A stretch of DNA of 64,000 nt from Vitellaria paradoxa (taxonomy: Eukaryota; Streptophyta; Magnoliopsida; Ericales; Sapotaceae): assembly GCA_019916065.1 (NCBI GenBank), contig CM034238.1:23985246-24049245 (forward strand), read 5' to 3'. The notes beneath the pieces are model-generated. The model did not search any database. It worked only from the letters and a program-made list of their open reading frames with translations, and was not told where the DNA came from. Positions within the stretch are counted from its first letter, which is position 1, and the number at the start of each line of letters is the position of its first letter. Shown here one piece after another: positions 1 to 10,391 of the stretch. Made by a program: the position numbers and the translations under genes.

Positions 1-472
1 AACCGTATCCAGTTCTTGGGTGTGGGTCCGACTCCATGCCGCTACGCGAGTTCGCGATTTACCGCTATACATGTTGAGGGGCCGGTATATGTAGCACAAA
101 CCAAAAGAGATTCACTCTCTAGGGGTTTGGCCTAGGGAGTGAATCCTTTTTTTTGTTTCACTTTAATTAAAAATAACAATATATATAATTATAATTTAGA
201 TTTACTTTTTAATTATTAACATTTATGTATACAATATATGATATGTATAATATAATATAGTACGTACATGTACTTTTTTGATATTCAATTGAGTATGTAC
301 AAGTCATTAAATAAGTGAACCACTCAAACAAAATATTGACACTACATAATTAATTCGTGACTCTATATTTGTTTGTTAAATTAATTTGTGCCTTTATAAC
401 TTTAATTTATTAAATAAATATGTTATATCATTATATACTTTTATAACTACAAATGCCATATTAATATATAAT
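1..472. other. AT-rich left edge with a short hairpin
   Basis: Bases 1-110 are less AT-rich than what follows, but no reading frame or known element is recognised. A near-perfect inverted repeat lies at 109-123 and 131-146 (15-bp arms, one mismatch, 7-base loop). A T-run follows at 147-155. The hairpin could be the end of an element that starts left of the window; a Helitron end was considered, but no CTRR motif follows. From about 160 the sequence is simple AT-rich intergenic DNA. Confidence 0.4.
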
Positions 473-2289
473 GGTAAATTACGCTTATCTCCGCTAAACA
501 TTAAGCATAATTCAAGAACTTTTTCCAACCCTTTGAATCAGATACTTAACTCCCCAAACCCAAATATTTGCCACACTTACCCTCTTCTGTTAATTTTCTC
601 TGTAACGCCATTAGGGTGCCATTGTAAAAAGACCAAAATGACTATCATTAATTTTGAACGGATCTATCTCTCTCTTTCTTCCCTGTTTTTATTTTATTAA
701 AGTTATAACAATTTATTTTATTAAAGTTAAAATAATAATCTATGATTAAAATAATTTATTTTAGTAAAATTAAAATTAATAATAATTACATGTTAGAATA
801 TTTAATCTTTTTAAAAATGAAAATAAAAATCCATAGATTAAGATATTTATTTTATTAAAATTAATATGACTATTAAAATAATAATTATTATTATTAAAAT
901 GATTTATTCTTAAAATATTTTATTAAATTATATTAATTTTATCAAATATAATAATAATTTATTATTAAATTATGATATTTATTAATATATTTTATTAAAA
1001 ATAATTATTATTAATTGGAAAACTAATGATTAACACATTTGAAAGTTATAATTTGTAAAAAGAAGATCAAATTTTAGTGAAAAAAATTATATAAAACGAA
1101 AAAAGCTACCAAAAAATTACTAATTTTTTAACCAAACAGACCTTAAAATTAACTTTTCTGATCCGTCTGATCTTAATGAGCACATAATAAACAATAACTC
1201 AATAAAAATTTTATCACCTAACAAGAAATCTAAGAATGAAACTCATGAATTTCAAAAGTTCATGTAATTCAACCTTATTCATTTAACAAAAACCAAAATA
1301 CTTACAATATTATAAAACACTGCTCGAAATCCTTATACCCTAACAACTTCAAAAATTAATTGTTATGATCTATAATCCCAAAATTATAAAACACCGCTCA
1401 ATAATTTTCCTGTCTACCTAAAATTCAAAGCAATCCAAAACAAAAGTACTGAAATTTGAATTTTTTTTTCCAATTCAATAATCTTCCAGCCTACCTAACC
1501 AGAACTCTATTGTGAGAAAACCACACCTTTGATTCGTTAAAGACCTCTCTCTTAAACACAGATCTCTTTTGCGTTTCTTATAGCTTCGAATTGTTTGCTC
1601 TTGACTCGGGTGAGGCACAACAACATCACCTGATCTTTGGATTAACTTTTCATTACCATTGTACTGGTGGTCAGACGACTGAGAATCTGGCAAGGTGGGG
1701 CTAAGAAAATTGGTAAGAGAGAGAGAGAGAATCGGAGGGTTATGACTCGTGAGGACAGTGGGAGATGTTGTATACTTCCTAGCACAGATATGGCAACACA
1801 GTAGAGGCGAAGCCACATGCGGCGGCAATGGAGCAGCGCGTAGTGGCGAGGAGCACGAAAAGGCAGTGGTGAGGACCAAGGTGGAGTAGTACGATAGCAA
1901 TGAGAAGCACGGCGGAGCAGCGTGTGGCAACGACGATGGACAATAGAGCAGTGTGACAGTGGCGAGAAGCATGGCAGAGCAGCGCCCAGCGATGGTGGTG
2001 AAGCAGCCGATCCTCTTGAAGGCGATGGAAATGGAGAGAAATTGAGTATATTGGGTCTAGAGATTTCCTCAAATGGTTTGAGTATATTTGGATCTGGGGG
2101 TATATTTTGTTTTATGAAAATTAATTTTTGATTCACTTGATTGATTGTTAAGTTTAACAGTCCAAACTAACAAATGGGGTTAAGTGTGACAAAAAATTGA
2201 ACTTAGAAGAGGTAAGTGTCAAGTTCAAAAGGTTGAAGGAGATAGCTAAATCATACCTAATGTTCTGGGGAGATAAGTGTAACTTACCC
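473..2289. mobile_element. 1.8-kb long-TIR element with a GC-richer interior
   Basis: The left arm (473 to about 625, starting GGTAAATTAC) is a diverged inverted copy of the right arm (about 2137-2289, ending GTAACTTACCC). The arms align over about 150 bp. The same kind of terminus occurs in the shorter elements at 32993, 45080 and 53014, so this is a larger relative of that Mutator-type family. The middle (about 1490-2040) is clearly richer in G+C than its surroundings. It holds overlapping open frames on both strands, none with a recognisable domain, and the minus-strand products are low-complexity (rich in Ser, Leu, Pro, His, Cys). A captured host fragment, as in Pack-type elements, is possible. 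No convincing 9-bp target duplication was found. Confidence 0.6.
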
Positions 2290-3269
2290 TATAAATAATT
2301 ATACTTATGTACATAGTAAGAATAATTGTTACACCACTTTTTAATTTTACATAAAATAGTTATCTATATTTGCACATGTATATAACAAACATAGATATAA
2401 AAAATTGCATGTTATTTTTTTGGCCCATTATTTTTACATATAATTTAATGAATAATTTTTTATTTATGTAATTACAGTAACAAATATAATAAAGAATAAT
2501 TATTACCTCATAAAAATATTATGGCTATAGTAAAATTAATGATATATATTTTGCCAATTTATTTTTGAATTATTCTCGATTTTTTAACAAATTTAGGTGT
2601 CGTATCAAAATTTTTATATTTTTTCTAAGCTATACCAAATTATGAATTTTTCATCATGCGAAATAATTTTCAAATGCCAATTTTGTTACTATGAGGGTGT
2701 TTGGTTGGCAAAAAATTGGACAAAAAATACAATAAAGTAGAAAGATGTGACATAAAGGTGAAATGTAAAAATTTTTGATTGAAAAAAATATAAAAAAATA
2801 GTTAAAATTGGTGAGTTTTGGTAGTTTTTAGTAATGTCAAACAAGACCTATGATTAATATTAGAGCGAGTGTTTGCTTCCCTCCAAAAACACACACACAC
2901 ACGGGGGCGGTCGTATACAACCTCTGCAACTAATTTTTGCAAGTGTTACTAAAGAAAGTTAATTTTAGTGAGTGTTAAAAAAATTAAGAGAGAGAGAGAG
3001 AGGATCATATACAATCTTGTGTAGCTAATTTTACCAAGTATTAATAGAAAAGTTAATTTTAGTAAGCGTCAAAAGAAAATTAAAAAATTTCGTAGGGGTT
3101 AATAGAAAAAAAATACTAACTTTAAATAACTAGTTTTTAATTTTTTAATGAATGTGAATAATACAATTAAAAATTATTAAATAAAAAAGAAAATTAAATT
3201 TTCATAAAAATATATAAAATGAAAATAAATTAAAAAGTAAAAAAATAATACTTTTGGTTCTTAAATCAA
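2290..3269. other. Intergenic AT-rich DNA with degenerate MITE end
   Basis: No gene is visible. At about 2695 the motif GTGTTTGG, the signature end of the common MITEs in this window, starts a degenerate fragment that runs to about 2850. Short CA (2889-2900) and GA (2987-3002) microsatellites follow. The rest is simple AT-rich sequence. Confidence 0.4.
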
Positions 3270-3805
3270 CTCATATATATATATATACACACACACTAAT
3301 AATAACCCGTGATTACGGTACTCTAAACAAAATTAGTATTAAATTTCTTATATAGTTGAAATTTTGAACAAAAAGTTCAAATAAAAAAAATTATGATAAT
3401 TCATAAGTTTTAATTTTTTTTCAAAACTTTAAGCACTAACAGTTACTACATGTATTTTGGTCTCTCTTTCTAATTAATTTTTGATAAACACCATAAAAGA
3501 AAATATAAATTATAATACTTTAATTTGAAATGTTCAACTTCCTATAAATTTTAATTGAGCAGAATTTAAGTTGACAGTTTTGATTTACATATGATCTCTA
3601 CTCTTAAAATATGATAAAATTTAAAATATTCAATTTCTTTTGTGAGATAGATAATAGTAAAATTTATTAAAACAAGAATTAAATAGAAAGTTAAAAATAT
3701 AAAAATAATATCAATCAAATGAAAGAATCATTAATTTTTAACCGTTAGAATTTTATGTGTAAAAAATAGCATTTTCAAAAAAATATCTTACTTTATTATA
3801 TAAAT
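3270..3805 (+). repeat. Direct repeat R, copy 1
   Basis: First of three diverged copies, in the same orientation, of a ~0.5 kb repeat (others at 5447-6187 and 6609-7050). It opens with a TA/CA microsatellite and CTAATAATAAC, and carries the shared landmarks TTGGTCTCTCTTTC, ACCATAAAAGAAAATA and AATTTTTAACCGTT near its end. It encodes nothing recognisable. Bases 3507-3515 (AAATTATAA) are the unoccupied version of the site where copy 2 carries a MITE. Confidence 0.65.
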
Positions 3806-3905
3806 ACATGCACATATCTGGTACCGAAAGATGCCTCGGGGGGATACTGGTGGCGATGACTGTTGAATGTTTGCGGAATTGACAGCGAGAGAGATGTTAA
3901 TTAGA

Positions 3906-4634
3906 GGGGGTGTTTGGTTAATAAAAAATTAATTAAAGGTATAATAAAAATAAAAAAATATAATATAAAAGTAATATGTAAAAAAATTTAATAAAAAAAT
4001 AAAAAATTAATTAAAATTAATAAATTTTAATAAATATTAATGTCTCGCCCGGAGTCAAATGAGGGGCGTTAAAGTTAAGTAGGGGCCACAATCTTTTTTT
4101 TTTTTTTTTTGAAAAGGTGTAGGGGCCACAATCTTGTTTGGCCAATTTTTGCAAAGTGTACGTATCTAGTTAGATCTTGTTTGATTAGGACAGCACAAAG
4201 AATTGAGAGAGGGAGAGAGAAGATGTCTATCAGTGAATGATTTCCTCAAAGATTTGGGCTGTACTAGATTCTTCCGATTAGTGCTGAATGGCAGAATCCA
4301 AAGAGCCCAACACATTGTGAAAACTGTGTTGTTTTTCTGATACAATTCTCTCCAGATAAGGTGGCGCTGAAATGATTCTTCCACAATTGTCCCGCCACAA
4401 AGAGGGACCTTTGATTCCTATGTTTCCGCAGTCCACTCACTGTCAAAATCACCTTGACAAGTCTCTCCATGGCACCTCTTTTTGAGAGATCACATGGGTA
4501 TTTAATTTATTAAAATTAATTAAAATTTTATTAATTTTTTATTTTTTTATTTTTTTCAATTAAATTACGTCGCATATTATTTCTATATTAAATTTTTATA
4601 ACTTGTTATATTTTTTATCATTTAAACACCACCC
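3906..4634. mobile_element. Foldback-like element with a unique interior
   Basis: About 130 bp of AT-rich inverted repeat flank a distinct middle. The left arm (3906 to about 4040) starts GGGGGTGTTTGGTTAATAAA; the right arm (about 4497-4634) ends TTTAAACACCACCC. The middle (4045-4495) has gene-like composition and contains the 17-bp segment TAGGGGCCACAATCTT twice (about 4080 and 4121), separated by a T-run. Two overlapping minus-strand frames start at ATGs at 4470 and 4384; neither protein is recognised. The structure fits a DNA transposon that captured foreign sequence; its superfamily is uncertain. Confidence 0.55.
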
Positions 4635-5104
4635 ACAACATAACATTGCATTTTGCCAAAAGTATATAATGGTGTGGTAACGTCTCGTTTGAATAAAAAT
4701 TAAAAAATAAAAAAATTAACTCTTTTGTTATCTTTTTAATCAAATTGATATGAAATTTTTAATTTTTTTATATAAATACAATTAACACGTTTAAAAATAT
4801 TAATTTTTTAAAAAAATATTTAAGACAACAAAAAAAAAAAAGCAACAAAAGAGTCAAAAACCAATTTTTTTGTTCCACATCCAAACCAAGTGTAAGCGAA
4901 TCTCAATAGCAGCTCAGCTAATAACATCTAATTTGACACATTTTTTTATAGTTGGTATACCAACTATAAACTTTTATAGATTAAATTCGTTTACCCGATT
5001 AAAATTTTGAAATTGCAGAGTCTCAATTAATTTTTGATATTTTAAAATTGATTGATATTGCCAATATTTTTTAATACAAATCAGTATAGGTAACAAATAA
5101 AATA
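4635..5104. other. AT-rich intergenic DNA
   Basis: No gene or clear element is visible. Runs of A and T and fragments resembling MITE interiors are present. Confidence 0.4.
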
Positions 5105-5243
5105 GGGTTAAGGGTAGGTGTGGTGCACAGGTGCATCCCGTGCACTACGGACCATTGGATCAAACTCAAGTTACTGTGCTAAGTTTGATCTAACGGTCTG
5201 TGGTGCATCGAATGCACTGATGCACCAAACCTACCCTGGTCCC
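5105..5243. repeat. Short hairpin MITE
   Basis: An almost complete inverted repeat of about 139 bp. The left arm contains AGGGTAGGTGTGGTGC and CGGACCATTGGATCAAACT; the right arm returns as AGTTTGATCTAACGGTC and GCACCAAACCTACCCT. A related hairpin with the same GGACC, CCAACGG and GATCAAACT words lies at 62829-62912. Target duplications are not clear in the AT-rich flanks. Confidence 0.65.
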
Positions 5244-5446
5244 ATATAATAAGGTATTCATATTGGCACATTTTTTGAATTGATACAATGCATACCGACG
5301 GGTATGATACCATTCATAACTATGATGGTGGGAAACAAATGATGAGGTGCATATTGTGCAGCTGTGGTGCGTATTGTTGTGTACCGCGTGCTCAGTTTCC
5401 ATGGGGTGTTTTTACCTACGCACTTGAGCAACACTTCACTTGTTTC

Positions 5447-6187
5447 ATATTATATATATATATATATATACACACTCTAATAATAACTACAACATTTTGA
5501 ATAAAATTAATATTAAATTTTTTTTATATAATTGAAATTTTAAATAAAAAGTTTAAATTGAAAAAATTATAATAATTTATGTTTTTTAATTTTTTGTTTC
5601 AAAATTTTAAACTCTAGCAGTATATGTATTTGGTATTTCTTTCTCTAATTAATTTTATAAGTACCATAAAAGAAAATACAAATTATAGGGTTCAAGGGTG
5701 TTGCAGTAAAAAAATAAACGACTAAGATTTCTTTACGCTTCAATGACATGTGATCTTTGACATTCTTCATTAATTATGCTCAATCAGATTTTTTAAACTT
5801 TTGTTTTTATTTTGAAAATAAATTTAATTAAAATAAATTATAACCATTGGATTAAATACAAATAAATCTCGGTCGTTTATTTTTCATTGCAGACCCCTTG
5901 AACCCAAATTATAGTACTTTAATTTAAAATGCTCAACTTCTTAGAAATCATAATTGGGTAGAATTTAAGTTGGTAATTTTAATTTGTATATAATCTCCAC
6001 CCTTGAAATATAGTGAAATTTAAAACTTTTAAATTATTTTTTGATATAAATGGTAGTGAGGTTCATTAAGATAAGAATTGAGCGAAAAATTAAAAATAAA
6101 AAATAATTTTAATTATTAAATAAAGAAAAAAATAATTTTTAACCGTTGAATCTTGATTCGTGGAAAAAATATTTTTAAAAACTCTGT
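5447..6187 (+). repeat. Direct repeat R, copy 2 (with MITE inside)
   Basis: Second copy of the R repeat, starting with a TA/CA microsatellite like copy 1. It is split by the MITE at 5688-5905; with that removed, the flanks join into a sequence colinear with copy 1. Confidence 0.65.
5688..5905. mobile_element. Mutator-type MITE in repeat R
   Basis: A 218-bp element with termini GGGTTCAAGGG and CCCCTTGAACCC, followed inwards by a TGCAGT/ATTGCAG pair. The target site AAATTATAG is repeated on both sides (ending 5688 and starting 5906; one G is shared between site and terminus, so 8 or 9 bp). Copy 1 of the host repeat has the single empty site. Termini and duplication length match the elements at 32507 and 47730 and the 7.3-kb Mutator-like element at 23479. 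Confidence 0.8.
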
Positions 6188-6608
6188 TGTTACGTAGATG
6201 GGGGTGGACGTGGAGACAATCCAACTCCAACCAAGTTCTTAATTCTTCAAGGTCATCTCTAACAGACATCGTGTTTGGGTCGGATTCTTTCTTTAGAAGG
6301 TGAGCTCAAGTTTGGCTTGTACTCGTTTCACATTATTCACAAATTCCACTAGGATCGAGTTCAAGTTCACTTTGATTTGTGTAGATATAAAATATTATCT
6401 TTTAGAGATATACTATTTTTATTAAAAATATTGCAAGTCTTGTATATATATTTAGATAATATCTCTAAATATAGATTTATTGTAAATAAGTTTACATTAA
6501 TTGCGCTCAAATTTATTTGAATTCACTTATTTGTTAAAATGATAACGTAATTTTTTTTTAATTCGAACTTAATTTATTTACCAAATTAATCAGTAGATAT
6601 AAATGAAC
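6188..6608. other. Spacer between R copies
   Basis: No open frame or repeat is recognised. It separates copies 2 and 3 of repeat R by about 420 bp and is somewhat less AT-rich at 6195-6380. Confidence 0.4.
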
Positions 6609-7050
6609 TAACAATAAATAACACATACTTACAGCACTTTGAACAAAATTAGTATTAAGTTTTTTATATAGTTAGAGTTTTGGATAAAAAGTTAAAAAAA
6701 AAAAATATGGTGATACATGGGTTTTAATTTTTTTTCAAAACTTTAGGCCGTAATAATTATTACATGTGTTTTGGTCTCTCTTTCCTATTAATTTTTGATA
6801 GGCACCATAAAAAAACACACAAGGTATGGGACTTCAATTTGGAAAGTTTAACTTTCTAAAAATCATAATTGGATAGAATTTAAATTGACAGTTTTGATGT
6901 AGATGGTTGTAGGGTTCACTAAAATAAAAATTAAGTAAGAAATTGAAAATATAAAAACGATTTTAATTGTTAAATAAAAGAAAAAATAATTTTTAACTGT
7001 TGAATCTTAATTTGTGGGGGAAATATTTAAAAAAAAAACCATCATATAAA
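6609..7050 (+). repeat. Direct repeat R, copy 3
   Basis: Third copy. It shares TTGAACAAAATTAGTATTAA, TTGGTCTCTCTTTC, GGCACCATAAA and TTTTTAACTGTTGAATCTTA with the other two. It lacks the leading TA/CA microsatellite and the MITE found in copy 2. Confidence 0.65.
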
Positions 7051-7939
7051 TATTAGGTTGGATCCAAGATTTTTGCTAAGGTCACCGAACACCTAAGAAG
7101 AGGATAAAGAGTTACATCGGAATTAAGAGTATGAGACAAATAATGTTACTTTTAAAGAGAGAGAAAACTATCTTTATCCATTAAACCAAAAATTATTATA
7201 GTTTTTACAATGATTTAACAGTACTTAAGGTTTATTAGGGATGTCCCTCTTTACAAAAAAATATAAATAATTATTTTTCAATTTTATTGTGTATAAAATT
7301 TATTATGTTATATATTAAAATTAGTGATATTATATACAAAAAAAATCTAGTGTAGTGGGATAATACACTTTATTATACAAAAAATACTTTATTTTTTATA
7401 AATTTCTTTTATCTTAAAAAAAAATTGCATAACCTTAAAATACTTGAATTTTGAATTAACTTAATTTTTAATAAAATTAAATTGGTAAGGACATTTTAGT
7501 AATTTAATGTCAAAAATCAAGAAAGCGACTTGTCTCCCTTACCTCTTCGTGGCTCTCTTCTTGGCTCTGCCATTGTATAAATATATATATATATAGAGAG
7601 AGAGAGAGAGGAAGAGAGAGAGAGAGAGAGAGAGAGGTGCTTGGTAAACAAAAATACATGAAATATTTTCTAAGCCTCCATTTGGCACTGCTCTTGATTC
7701 CTTAAATGACTGTTTAAGCTTTCTGTCTTCATTTCCCTAATAGGGGTCTAAAGTAACGTAAATGAGATTGATTATCTAGACGCAGGCGGCAGTGTTTTCT
7801 CCCCTTCGTTCACTTGAAGTGCGCGCGCGCGTTCCATAATTTTCTAGATGTAACTATAATATATAAATTAATAAATCAAATCAAACTAAATTAAATCAAA
7901 TCAAGCATTTTTTTATTAGGTAAGGTTGGTTATATAAAT
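7051..7939. other. AT-rich intergenic DNA with microsatellites
   Basis: No gene is seen. Compound microsatellites are present: TA then GA repeats at about 7578-7636 and a GC alternation at 7819-7830. Confidence 0.4.
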
Positions 7940-8155
7940 TTAACAACACCAATCAAATCTATTTAGGGTCATATCTTCCGTTAGATCCAGGTAGGTAAGG
8001 TCATGTTTAATAGTTTCTTTCCAACTTCTCTTGGGTTTTACTCTTCCTCTCTTACGCTTGGCAATCTTCATACTTTCACACCTTTTAACAGGTGCCTCCA
8101 TTGGACGCCTTCTAACATAGTCAAACCATCTTAATCAATTTTCTCTCATTTTATT
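7940..8155 (-). pseudogene. LINE reverse transcriptase C-terminal fragment
   Basis: Read on the minus strand from about 8155 to the stop at 7940-7942, the translation gives the conserved tail of plant LINE (L1-clade) polyproteins. It contains LRWFDYVRRRPMEAPVKRCE, then KRGRVKPKRSWKETIKHDL and TYLDLTEDM. The motif LRWFGHVxRRP...GRPKxSWxExIxxDLxxL is typical of this region. One in-frame stop interrupts the N-terminal side (REN-stop-LRWF). The polymerase core is absent, as in a 5'-truncated dead copy. The motif is very characteristic, so the family call is firm. Confidence 0.8.
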
Positions 8156-8204
8156 TTTAATCGAGAGAAAATCGATTAAGATGATTCGGCCATGTTAGAA
8201 GGCG
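8107..8204. repeat. Palindrome duplicating the LINE motif
   Basis: Arms of about 44 bp (8107-8148 and 8161-8204) are inverted copies around a 12-bp AT spacer. The left arm read on the minus strand and the right arm read on the plus strand both encode versions of REN-x-LR-x-F-x-x-VRRR. This is a head-to-head duplication of one LINE segment rather than a MITE. Confidence 0.75.
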
Positions 8205-8326
8205 CCGAACATGTTAGGCGGCCATGTTATAATCCATAAATCAATCTGCTGTTAAATCTCTTCAAATAAAAATCGACCATTAATCTGAAATATATTTATC
8301 AAATTACTGGGCTAATTTGTTATACA

Positions 8327-8804
8327 GGTAGTGTTTGGAGTGATAAAAAACAAAAAAATATGTGTTTGGATAACTTTTAACGTTTGGTATTTTTAACTCA
8401 AATCATGTTTTGTTTTGGATATGAAAATGTCATTTTGGAAAACTTTTTAATTTTTAGCGTTAGAATGGTGGATTTTAAATTCGTGAGAATAGATTTTTAG
8501 GTCTATTCTCAGGGATTTGTGTAATTTTTTTAACTTTTAAATCAGTACGTTGGAGTGAGAATCCATGAGAACGCATTTTTAAGTTCGTTTCCACATATTT
8601 AGTCCAAACTTTTTAAAAATTGTTAAAAGGTTTTTAGAATTTATAAAAAAGTTATTAGAATTTGTAAAAAATATATTGAAATTTTTAAAAATTTGTTAAA
8701 ATATATAAATATATATAAAGATTTTATGAATTACGGGATAGGCAAAATGTTTCAAAAAGTTTTAAAAATTTTCAGAAATTTCAAAAATAAACCAAACGCA
8801 CTGT
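8327..8804. mobile_element. Candidate GTGTTTGG-type MITE
   Basis: Left end CAGGTAGTGTTTGGAGTG is roughly complementary to right end CCAAACGCACTGTG, with an AT-rich non-coding interior. It resembles other MITEs here but lacks a clear target duplication, so boundaries and superfamily are tentative. Confidence 0.4.
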
Positions 8805-9095
8805 GCCCTCCAATTTTTTTGTTCTTTAAATTTCTTTTCAGTAACATGTTCGGCAAATATTGACAATGGAGATACGCGCACGTGGGAGGTTGAAAGCAAG
8901 TAATCTAATTGATGGAAGACAATTCAAGTCAAAGACCGAAGATTTAATTGGGCCAAGTTGACCTTAGATTGTGTGGCGGGAAAAAGTTCAGCGTCAACAG
9001 CAGACCCAAATATCAACAATGATCTTGATCCACAAACCACCATTATCAAATTCGGTGGTAAGAGCACTTGCAATTTCCTTACCAACTCTCGACTC
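8805..9095. other. Lower-AT stretch without recognised feature
   Basis: This part is less AT-rich than its flanks and contains no long open frame. It may be old unique DNA; nothing else can be supported. Confidence 0.35.
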
Positions 9096-9486
9096 GGCTC
9101 TGTTTGGTTAAAAAAGAAATGTTTTTAGCATTTTTAAAATTTTTTTCATCTTATTTGATTTTTATTAAAATTTATTTTTTTTAAATTGTAACTTTTAGGC
9201 ATCTCAATCGCTTTTTAAAAATGAAATAAAATAAATTCACGCACGTTTACGTAAAAACTATTCATTTGAGGTAAAAAATAATGAAAAAATTATTTTTTTA
9301 ATATTTTTATCTTTTACCCAAATAGATTGAATTTTTTGATTTTTTTTTTTTTATGAATGCAATTAACGCATTTAAAATAATTGGACCTAAAAAACTAAAT
9401 TTTGATTAAAAAAAAGTCATGTAAAATGAAAAAAAATTACCGAAAAAAAGAATTTTTTTTTTTTTTTTTGGTAATCAAACACAACC
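9096..9486. mobile_element. Tourist-like MITE candidate
   Basis: Ends GGCTCTGTTTGGTTA and TAATCAAACACAACC form diverged terminal inverted repeats around an AT-rich interior of about 390 bp. GGxxxTGTTTGG termini are typical of PIF/Harbinger-derived MITEs. No TAA or TTA duplication is clear. Confidence 0.5.
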
Positions 9487-10092
9487 TCAATCCTCTGTAC
9501 TAGCAAGCCAAACAAGGTCATATCAAACTATTTGAATGTCAAAGTTAACAAAAGATTTTGGACCTAAAATATTTTCTTATATTTTTAAAATTTTTCATCT
9601 ATTAATACTTTAGATTTGAAAAGTACTTAAGAATTTTGGATCTGAAAATTTTTTATTAAATGCAAACAACGCACTTAAAAATTATGAAAAATAAAAATAA
9701 AATAAAATTTTTATGAACAAATTATATAAAACAAAGAAAATAAAAAGTCAAAATAGAAATCACCCGTTTACTTATTACTAATCTAAACCTAATCAATTTA
9801 GTCATAATGAAACATTCACACAATTGTCCAAGTGGGAGAAGTTATTCGTGTTATAGGTGAGAACATTTCAAATAATAGTTAGTGATGAGTAAATTCTATC
9901 TAAAAGTACTTGAAATAAAATTGAAATATTTAAAATTTTTAATATAATATAAAATATTTTAAAATTTTTATTAAAAAATAATTTTTTTAATTGTTTGAGA
10001 CATAAAATTACTTATTAAATCTTAGTATAGCTTTTTAACACAATAATTTGAGACAACTATTATATAATTAATTTAGAATTAAGAGTCATTAA
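9487..10092. other. AT-rich intergenic DNA
   Basis: No gene or bounded repeat is visible. Confidence 0.35.
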
Positions 10093-10391
10093 GGGAACGT
10101 CTGGAGGCATAATTTTTAGTAATTTTTGGTATTTTTTATCAAATGTTACTAGTTACAATTTTTTATATGTTTGGTGAAATAAGTAATAATTTTTAGTAAC
10201 TTTTTACAACTTTTGGATGTTTGATAAAATTTTTAATAATTTTTGGTAATTTTTAGTAACTTTTGATAATTTTTGAGTTAAGAAGTTACTGTAACTGAGT
10301 AAAAAAGTGATAAAAATTAATAATTTACCAAACACTTAAGAATCAAAAGTTAATAATCTTTTTACTAAAAATGTTGCCTCCAAATACACCA
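10093..10391. mobile_element. Tourist-like MITE (TAA target site)
   Basis: Left end GGGAACGTCTGGAGGCA pairs with right end TGCCTCCAAATACACC. TAA flanks both sides (10090-10092 and 10392-10394), the target duplication typical of PIF/Harbinger MITEs. The interior consists of repeated TTTTTAGTAACTTTT-like words. The same family occurs at 50891-51237 and, inverted, at 36390-36716. Confidence 0.7.

Noticed and set aside
109..155. Helitron 3' end
   Set aside because: Hairpin followed by a T-run but no CTRR motif at the expected distance.
1475..2136. Overlapping long minus-strand open frames (up to 165 codons)
   Set aside because: Low-complexity products in three overlapping frames, no domain, no supporting splice or start context; treated as a GC-richer element interior.
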